A stretch of DNA of 64,000 nucleotides, taken from contig NC_089732.1 of the NCBI RefSeq assembly GCF_035083965.1, positions 19,212,302 to 19,276,301 of the forward strand. Direction: 5' to 3'. Below the pieces are notes generated by a model. That model worked only from the letters and a program-made list of their open reading frames with translations. It ran no database searches and was not told the origin of the DNA. Each line of letters starts with the position of its first letter. Position 1 is the first letter of the stretch. Positions 55,967 to 64,000 of this stretch are shown here, in pieces. The DNA comes from Branchiostoma lanceolatum. Its lineage: Eukaryota; Chordata; Leptocardii; Amphioxiformes; Branchiostomatidae. The position numbers and the translations under genes are program-made.

Positions 55967-58648
55967 CATTACGACGATGCTGTCCGAGCGAACGACGGTC
56001 TCCTACAAAACCATTCACTTCATCAATGCTTGGAAGGAGATTTGGAGGCGATTTCACCCGAACCAGCGTCCCTTCGGCTTCAGACAGACACCGACGGCAT
56101 TACACTAGAGCTGAATTCCCTCCAGGCAATTCGCCCTCCATCAGACGTGTTTGTTGCAACAAGGTGGAAGCCAAAATGCTGCAGAAAACTGGTGGAAAAA
56201 ATGACGCCGTCCTGGATCTACAGGTCTGTTCAACTTCAAAAGTATGGAAGGGATGTTCCCGGTGCATTTCTTTGTCAGTCATTATGTGGAACCAATATAT
56301 TGCTGTGCGCATCTTTAAGATGGGATGCAGACTCCCAAGCCGCCTCAGATTTCTACGACGAACTCGGCTCCTCTACCCTGGGAAACTGGCTGTCGCAGCG
56401 TGCCGAGAGTTTGTTGAAACGGACATGGGATGAACTACGGAGACTGGCACCCACATCGAACACCCTTCTCCATAACTTAGCGAGACAGAAACTTAACACC
56501 GGTATCCCTCTCAGGGTGTACAAGGCTGACTGGTTGCAATTCGCCATGGCGTTTGACAGCGCCCTGGCGCAACTGACGGCTGGAGACGGAGAGATGTGCC
56601 CCTTCGCCGTAAGGATAGTTCTTGAGTGCTTCGGCCAGAAAATGCCACATAACACCGCGAATGATGCCGCTCAGCTTGATGAGGTCAATGCCACTCCTAA
56701 TGTCAATCCGCTTAAGACCCTCGCCGACCTAAGAATTCGAAAAGAATTCGTGGGAACATCAGCCCTGCATATAGGTGTGTCAGTCGGCTTGCAGGATCGT
56801 GCCGTGTCCACGCTTTGGCACCGAAACTTACGCGTCAGCTTGTTCAACCAGAACTGGCAAAAGTACAACGTAATGGGTATGGATGACGTCATCAACATCA
56901 CGACTAGAAAAGACAGAAAACCTGCAGCAGCTCTGTCCCGCGCGATGACAACCGATACATTTGATCTCACCTACGCCCAAGCATACAACCCGCTGTCTTC
57001 AAAAATGTCAAGCGGTTGGACGAAATCACTGACAAACGGGCTTCCAGTCACCTTAGCAGCGGCCTCAGGTCTTGCACTCCACAAGGCCACAAAGTCCACA
57101 CACGACTTTGTACAAACGGCCCTAGATGGGACGGTACAAGCCAGTCTCGAAGAGATAACAATGGATTTAAACCCTGCTACGTATGCACGTTTTGAAGTGG
57201 TGCTGACATGTGATGGTGAGGATTTATCAAGTGAAGCTGCCACAGAACAGGTGAAATATCTGGTGGCGACGCTGAGGCGGGAACTTTCCGGCCCTATACC
57301 AGTCATCATACCGGTCCATTCAACTGTCCTCCATCGGTTCGCCCACAGAACCCTGACCGACCTGACAAAGCCAATTCACGCGGCCAACGTGGACACCACG
57401 CAAGGGCACTCCCGTCTGGAAGTAACTACCATAGCAATATCTGAAGTGCTTTTCCGTCTTCTGCTTGTCGGGCGGGTGGATGGGCGGGAAAGCGCTTATC
57501 TCCACGGTTTGGGGATCCGGCCAGACAGTCCTTGGAATGGGTTCACTACCGTCGCAGAACCCAGCGACACCACCGGATGGACGGTAAAGAAAGGGCTTGT
57601 CGACACATGGGCCCGAGAAGGCGTGCTGTGCGCGCCTCCATGGCGTCTCCTTTCAGCCAATGACAACGGCATGTTTTGCCGCATGCACCGAACATTGTCT
57701 GTCATTCTCACTACTTGTGAGGACCACCCAGAGAGAGGCAGTGACTTGGCAGCAGCATTTGCTGAAATCTACTGGACGCACGTTAGAACTGAACTCACCC
57801 AAATAATGTTGTCCAGGAATATGCGAGCCCTACTACCCATAGACGGAATAGATGCCCTGTTCGATGGTACGCTTGAGGGGAGAGGGGTAAGGGTTACTGG
57901 GAAAATAGACGTTGCAAAGGTGACTGACATGCTCTGTGATGTTGCCCCGGCCAACCTACCGACGTTTTGTAGCTTCGAGGCAGTGGTGGATGCAATCTCC
58001 AGACAGGGAATCTCGGCAGAGAGTCTGAGACACCAGATGTTAGAACTTCTCCGACAAGACAGGGAACTGACAACATTTCCGTATGTCGACGTAAAGAAAG
58101 GCGGACTGAAGGCCGTCAGGGCGGGATTTCTGCTCAGGGTACAGGGAGGAGAACACGTCTACCGCGATATCTGCATCCGGGCAAATGCAATAGTGTCTGG
58201 GGACTTTGGAGCTCGGCTGAAACGAGAATCTCTTGACCCATCCAAGTCGTGGGTCACCCAAGTTCTGCAGAGAATTGAAACGGTTTCCAACGAAAACACG
58301 ACGCTGACGACCAACTGCATTGCCTTTGTATATGCCGTGCTTCTCCACAAGAGGGGATTCAAGCTCAATGTTGCTGCTATCAAGAAATTCAGGTGCAACA
58401 GACACATTCCGGTTATGAAGTTACAAGAGGCCAACGTCCTGGGAAGGGGTATGTCAGGGCGTCTTAACGAGGCACACCAGGACATTGTCAGGTTGACAAA
58501 CATTCCGGACAGGCGTCGCATGGTCAACGGCAGTCTGTCTACTTCGCCTAGTGATGATGAATCCGATAGGAGATGCAGAGCAAAACCTCCTAAACGGAGA
58601 TTCCCGCTATCGGACGAAAGTGAGGACACAGCTAGAGCTGGACTGTAG
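55967..58648 (+). CDS. Large orphan protein, 3' exon (copy 2)
   Basis: Protein identical to the 19049-21730 frame; the same splice acceptor ends at 55965. An unbroken second copy of an 872-codon frame indicates recent duplication, selection or both. Confidence 0.72.
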   Translation, partial: HYDDAVRANDGLLQNHSLHQCLEGDLEAISPEPASLRLQTDTDGITLELNSLQAIRPPSDVFVATRWKPKCCRKLVEKMTPSWIYRSVQLQKYGRDVPGAFLCQSLCGTNILLCASLRWDADSQAASDFYDELGSSTLGNWLSQRAESLLKRTWDELRRLAPTSNTLLHNLARQKLNTGIPLRVYKADWLQFAMAFDSALAQLTAGDGEMCPFAVRIVLECFGQKMPHNTANDAAQLDEVNATPNVNPLKTLADLRIRKEFVGTSALHIGVSVGLQDRAVSTLWHRNLRVSLFNQNWQKYNVMGMDDVINITTRKDRKPAAALSRAMTTDTFDLTYAQAYNPLSSKMSSGWTKSLTNGLPVTLAAASGLALHKATKSTHDFVQTALDGTVQASLEEITMDLNPATYARFEVVLTCDGEDLSSEAATEQVKYLVATLRRELSGPIPVIIPVHSTVLHRFAHRTLTDLTKPIHAANVDTTQGHSRLEVTTIAISEVLFRLLLVGRVDGRESAYLHGLGIRPDSPWNGFTTVAEPSDTTGWTVKKGLVDTWAREGVLCAPPWRLLSANDNGMFCRMHRTLSVILTTCEDHPERGSDLAAAFAEIYWTHVRTELTQIMLSRNMRALLPIDGIDALFDGTLEGRGVRVTGKIDVAKVTDMLCDVAPANLPTFCSFEAVVDAISRQGISAESLRHQMLELLRQDRELTTFPYVDVKKGGLKAVRAGFLLRVQGGEHVYRDICIRANAIVSGDFGARLKRESLDPSKSWVTQVLQRIETVSNENTTLTTNCIAFVYAVLLHKRGFKLNVAAIKKFRCNRHIPVMKLQEANVLGRGMSGRLNEAHQDIVRLTNIPDRRRMVNGSLSTSPSDDESDRRCRAKPPKRRFPLSDESEDTARAGL

Positions 58649-58739
58649 GAACATGTATATGCTGCAAATAGATTATCTTTCTTCGATATATGTAACGATT
58701 GTTGAATACACATTGAAGTGTTTGCCGTGAATGTTCCCG

Positions 58740-59065
58740 ACGGCTTAGCCGCAGAAGCGCTGGCAGAAAACACCGTTGTCTCAGATATATTTGGAGAGAA
58801 AATAAGTACAGCTGAGTCAGATCGATGATTGGAAGACTGCTACCGTACCATGTGCCCTAAAATGATCAACTGCAAAGATCGAAACGGTGCCCTTGTTGTT
58901 GTAGACACAAACCAAGCGTCCCTAACAATTCTGTCAGCAAAATTCGCTCTGGGAGGAAAAAACGCAAATTTGAAGTACGTTGTATGTTTTCAGAACGAAA
59001 CTGAAGCTGTTCGCCTGTTTGCTGTTGCATCAAGACGGATGCAACAGTTCCAAAATGTCATCTAG
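58740..59065 (+). pseudogene. Broken SET-like C-terminal fragment (copy 2)
   Basis: As 21822-22147. Confidence 0.85.
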
Positions 59066-59091
59066 TCACAGAGGAAAATTATTGTTTCTCT

Positions 59092-59097
59092 AATAAA
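59092..59097 (+). terminator. Polyadenylation signal AATAAA (copy 2)
   Basis: As 22174-22179. Confidence 0.5.
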
Positions 59098-59151
59098 GTT
59101 GTTTGTCTTAATTTTGATGCCTTTGGCTATTTGTGTGCCCTGTTTTCGTTT

Positions 59152-59244
59152 AGGTAGATAGATAGATAGATAGATAGGTAGGTAACGTTAGATAGATGGA
59201 CAGATAGATAGATGGATAGATAGATGGATAGATGGATAGATAGG

Positions 59245-59301
<57 letters not shown>

Positions 59302-59302
59302 G
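59152..59302. repeat. GATA microsatellite (copy 2)
   Basis: One 4-bp unit shorter than 22234-22388. Confidence 0.97.
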
Positions 59303-59779
59303 GCAACAAATTTAGAAAAAATAGTTCTGAAGTACTAGTAATATGCCAAGAGTGTGAACAAAGCCATGTACGCACATGTCCTAGGCAATCACAATGCCAC
59401 ATTTGGTATAAACACTAGGGCAGCTGACCCAGGAATGCAAGATAACTTGATTAACTCAATTGGCAAATCAGGCGGTCGCATTTTGGAATGCCGTGCTCCC
59501 ATTGGCTGTCACGAAAAAACTCAGTATAATCACATCATAGGTCTACATCGAAAAAAAATGAAGAAAAAAAAGCCTAGATGTATTTGCCCACACTACCTTT
59601 GTGCCAAATTTCAGGTCTTTTGTTACAAAAAAATGACAAAGATGAATCGATTTGAAGATTTAACAGAAACAGAATTTGAAGATTTAACAGAAGAAGAAAC
59701 ATGAGTAAAAATAATATGTTGAGCCATACTAGGTATGGCTAAACATAATTAACCGCTTTACGTCGGCTTTGCGACAGGA

Positions 59780-60266
59780 TCATCAGGTGATTTAACCTTT
59801 GACCTCAACTCCCTTAGTTTATCGTCAGACGGTCTTTGTTGAAAAAAAAAGCCCTTTTCTACACTATCCTTGATTCTCGGACCCTGAAAACAATGTGCCA
59901 GTTCGATCGCCGTGCGCTCCGACAAAAAATGTGGATCAGACGGAAGCTAGGTGAGTTTTGCTTGCCAATTGTCACGTCTTGTTTAAGAATGGGGGAGGGG
60001 GCAAAGCGACTATATTTCTGCTAACCTACTAAGTTATCCAGATAATCAGGTGATTTAACCTCTGACCCACAACACTTGGTTTTAGACATCAGCGGCTACA
60101 TTCATCCAGCGAAAAGTGTCTTTTTTCTACACTATCCTTGATTCTCGGACCCTGAAAACAATGTGCCAGTTCTATCGCCGTGCGCTCCGACAAAAAATGT
60201 GGATCAGACGGAAGCTAGGTGAGTTTTGCTTGCCAATTGTCACGTCTTGTTTAAGAATGGGGGAGG
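59780..60266. repeat. 268-bp tandem duplication (copy 2)
   Basis: As 22866-23352. Confidence 0.9.
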
Positions 60267-61421
60267 GCAAGGGAGAACCTATTATGACAAATCAGTCTGA
60301 CTCAGGGTTAAGCAGCCTGTCAGTGCTAAAACGGGATCCGTCGATTCAGCAATACACATAATAAAGCCAGTAGCCAGTAGAGTTTTGGCGTAATTTTGGC
60401 TTAATTTTTTTTCTTTTAAAAGTTCAGCATGGTAACTGAGACAATCTTAAACCAGAGGAACAAGGTTAGAGCGGTGTTACAGTAAGGGTAGTTTAAGTGT
60501 AAGCGTTGGGTGTGATTAGGGTAGGGTAGGGGTAGAGCTAGGAGTCGGGTAGAATTAGTAACGGTTATATATGTAAGGCAAGGTGTTAGCTTAATGTTCA
60601 GCACCAAGGACATGTTTAGGTATGATTATGTAAGATCTGTATCTGTATAAGCGATTGATATCAGGCATAGGGGAAGGCCCCTGGCTCGTAAACAGTTCTC
60701 GTCTCGACATTGTCTCGTTTTGCCTAACAACGCCCCTACAGTTTTTTTAACGTCTCTGGGCCTTTACCTTTGACACTGCACATGCGTAGTAGTAACTGTG
60801 AACTAGCTTATAGCTTGTATGACCACCATTTGGTGCAACACACCAGCTTTGCAGGCATGCGGCACGGTGACAGCTGGTTTTATTACACTGAACAGCCTGT
60901 CACGCTAATAAAAATGGATTGGATTTAACAAATTATTTCAATAGAATTGATCCAATCGCAATCAATTTTTGCAGTGTTGACACTCCAACCGTGATTGATT
61001 TTCCCTGGATCGGATTATTTGAATCCAGCTCCAATCTAACCCTATCGAATATCGAGTGTGAACGCAAACCATGATTTCGGATTTTGGCTGGTTCTGACTC
61101 TTACCGCGTTCATTACCTGTACTGCAGCTAGATCGATATATAAAAGCCATTGTGCTTCACACCTTCTCGCAATGATTACATTCACTTCAACGGCTACCTA
61201 AAATTCTCCAGTGATAAAAATTTCATCAAAAATTGGGTAATTGACCTCCGGGGCCGATGCAGAGAAGCTTCGTAGGGCAGACCCGAGACTGGTGTGCGAG
61301 GGTAATATAAGAGAAGGACAAAAACCAGGCTGGTCAGGTCAAGTTAACCCGGTTGGCAAGCTATCACGGGAAGGGATCCTTTCACCTTAGGGGACAGCAG
61401 GGATCGAGGTAAAAGGTTTCA

Positions 61422-61506
61422 CTGACGTAACATTGTGGCCTGCCGTAAATACATGGCCACCGGCTGTAATGCTTAGTTTGTTTGTATCTTCAGGCCAGTA
61501 CCTACC
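61422..61506. repeat. Diverged partial B unit (copy 2)
   Basis: As 24508-24592. Confidence 0.85.
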
Positions 61507-62063
61507 TGTTTACTTTACACAGGTATCCGCCTCACTGGCTGTAACACCACCGGTTTACTTTACACAGGTATCCGCCTCACTGGCTGTAACACCACCTGTT
61601 TACTTTACACAGGTATCCGCCACACTGGCTGTACCACCACCTGTTTACTTTACACAGGTATCCGCCTCACTGGCTGTAACACCACCTGTTTACTTTACAC
61701 AGGTATCCGCCACACTGGCTGTAACACCACCTGTTTACTTTACACAGGTATCCGCCTCACTGGCTGTAACACCACCTGTTTACTTTACACAGGTATCCGC
61801 CACACTGGCTGTACCACCACCTGTTTACTTTACACAGGTCTCCGCCTCACTGGCTGTAACACCACCTGTTTACTTTACACAGGTATCCGCCACACTGGCT
61901 GTAACACCACCTGTTTACTTTACACAGGTATCCGCCACACTGGCTGTACCACCACCTGTTTACTTTACACAGGTATCCGCCACACTGGCTGTATCACCAC
62001 CTGTTTACTTTACACAGGTATCCGCCTCACTGGCTGTATCACCACCTGTTTACTTTACACAGG
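61507..62063. repeat. 45-bp minisatellite, second array (copy 2)
   Basis: Same units in the same order as 24593-25149, including the fusion to TTAGGG. Confidence 0.95.
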
Positions 62064-64000
62064 GTTAGGGTTAGGGTTAGGGCTATGGTTACAGGATGAG
62101 GTCGGTTAAGTCAGTTTGGGTTGTCTTTTGGTGAAAGGTTTAACTGACATAACATTGTGGCCTGCCGTAGATAGATGGCCACCGGCTGTAATGCTTAGTT
62201 TGTTTGTTTCTTCAGGCCAGTACCTACCTTCTGATTCAAAAACTTTATCGCTTGGGTGGATTTAACCCGGAAAGCACCCTTTCACAGTTAGGGTTAGGGT
62301 TAGGAATAAGACCTAGGGTTAGGGTTAGGGTTAACTTTTACAGTCTCATGACTCGATAACAAAGCACGATACTTGAAATCTGTCTGCAGTTTCAAACTCC
62401 TGGCCAAAAGACCTTTTGAATGAGTCCAAGTTTGGCCCGTTTGAAGAATGGTTAGGGTTAGGGTTAGGGTTAGGATTAAGACCTAGGGCTATGGTTACAG
62501 GATGAGGTCGGTTAAGTCAGTTTGGGTTGTCTTTTGGTGAAAGGTTTAACTGACATGACATTGTGGCCTGCCGTAGATAGATGGCCACCGGCTGTAATGC
62601 TTAGTTTGTTTGTTTCTTCAGGCCAGTACCTACCTTCTGATTCAAAAACTTTATCGCTTGGGTGGATTTAACCCGGAAAGCACCCTTTCACAGTTAGGGT
62701 TAGGGTTAGGAATAAGACCTAGGGTTAGGGTTAGGGTTAACTTTTACAGTCTCATGACTCGATAACAAAGCACGATACTTGAAATCTGTCTGCAGTTTCA
62801 AACTCCTGGCCAAAAGACCTTTTGAATGAGTCCAAGTTTGGCCCGTTTGAAGAATGGTTAGGGTTAGGGTTAGGAATAAGACCTAGGGTTAGGGTTAGGG
62901 TTAACTTTTACAGTCTCATGACTCGATAACAAAGCACGATACTTGAAATCTGTCTGCAGTTTCAAACTCCTGGCCAAAAGACCTTTTGAATGAGTCCAAG
63001 TTTGGCCCGTTTGAAGAATGGTTAGGGTTAGGGTTAGGGTTAGGATTAAGACCTAGGGCTATGGTTACAGGATGAGGTCGGTTAAGTCAGTTTGGGTTGT
63101 CTTTTGGTGAAAGGTTTAACTGACATGACATTGTGGCCTGCCGTAGATAGATGGCCACCGGCTGTAATGCTTAGTTTGTTTGTTTCTTCAGGCCAGTACC
63201 TACCTTCTGATTCAAAAACTTTATCGCTTGGGTGGATTTAACCCGGAAAGCACCCTTTCACAGTTAGGGTTAGGGTTAGGAATAAGACCTAGGGTTAGGG
63301 TTAGGGTTAACTTTTACAGTCTCATGACTCGATAACAAAGCACGATACTTGAAATCTGTCTGCAGTTTCAAACTCCTGGCCAAAAGACCTTTTGAATGAG
63401 TCCAAGTTTGGCCCGTTTGAAGAATGGTTAGGGTTAGGGTTAGGGTTAGGATTAAGACCTAGGGCTATGGTTACAGGATGAGGTCGGTTAAGTCAGTTTG
63501 GGTTGTCTTTTGGTGAAAGGTTTAACTGACATGACATTGTGGCCTGCCGTAGATAGATGGCCACCGGCTGTAATGCTTAGTTTGTTTGTTTCTTCAGGCC
63601 AGTACCTACCTTCTGATTCAAAAACTTTATCGCTTGGGTGGATTTAACCCGGAAAGCACCCTTTCACAGTTAGGGTTAGGGTTAGGAATAAGACCTAGGG
63701 TTAGGGTTAGGGTTAACTTTTACAGTCTCATGACTCGATAACAAAGCACGATACTTGAAATCTGTCTGCAGTTTCAAACTCCTGGCCAAAAGACCTTTTG
63801 AATGAGTCCAAGTTTGGCCCGTTTGAAGAATGGTTAGGGTTAGGGTTAGGGTTAGGATTAAGACCTAGGGTTAGGGTTAGGGTTAACTTTTACAGTCTCA
63901 TGACTCGATAACAAAGCACGATACTTGAAATCTGTCTGCAGTTTCAAACTCCTGGCCAAAAGACCTTTTGAATGAGTCCAAGTTTGGCCCGTTTGAAGAA
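62063..64000 (+). repeat. TTAGGG-bearing higher-order array (copy 2, cut by window end)
   Basis: B landmarks are at 62082, 62488, 63058 and 63464, giving BA, BAA, BA where copy 1 has BA, BAA, BAA. Near 63858 a B-type start GGATTAAGACC is joined straight to an A-type continuation, a hybrid junction not seen in copy 1. Confidence 0.95.

Overview
The window looks like animal nuclear DNA. It carries a six-finger C2H2 zinc-finger gene, core-histone genes and relics ending in the metazoan histone 3' stem-loop, a LINE endonuclease relic, spliceosomal splice sites and TTAGGG telomere-type repeats. A marine invertebrate deuterostome such as a lancelet is my best guess, but nothing in the sequence proves it. 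I saw no tRNA, rRNA or CRISPR array.

Large-scale layout: the window holds about 1.7 copies of one head-to-tail macro-repeat of about 36.9 kb. Positions 1-22300 recur at +36918. After a 4-bp change in a GATA microsatellite, positions 22390-26700 recur at +36914. By eye the unique parts differ by only a handful of substitutions. Each unit runs: 45-bp minisatellite; LINE relic and a 161-bp tandem repeat; zinc-finger gene (-); a histone-type gene island of about 11 kb; a repeat-rich stretch of about 4 kb; an 872-codon orphan ORF; a SET-like gene fragment; a GATA microsatellite; a second 45-bp minisatellite; and an array of about 10.8 kb made of TTAGGG-bearing 164-bp (A) and 242-bp (B) units, mostly in the order B-A-A (570 bp). 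All TTAGGG tracts point the same way (G-rich strand on +).

The island at 3.8-15 kb (copy at 40.8-52 kb) is the most interesting part. It holds broken H3, H2A and H2B genes and one intact, very divergent H2B. Interleaved with them are non-histone ORFs that also end in histone stem-loops 20-55 nt after their stop codons: a SET-domain protein resembling KMT5A/SET8, its degenerate paralog with three 49-residue repeats, a basic 133-aa protein, and two related proteins of about 105 aa. Several are arranged as divergent pairs around CCAAT, TATA or octamer promoter motifs, exactly as H2A/H2B pairs are. My reading is an S-phase, replication-dependent expression cassette in which a chromatin modifier and several unknown proteins are expressed like histones.

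The 872-aa protein is unrecognised. It begins behind a good splice acceptor, so its first exon is elsewhere. Two hypotheses for the whole structure are (i) a subtelomeric element amplified with its telomeric tracts, comparable to yeast Y' elements or ALT templates, and (ii) an assembly duplication. Different A/B unit order in the two telomeric arrays argues mildly for two physically distinct copies or alleles.
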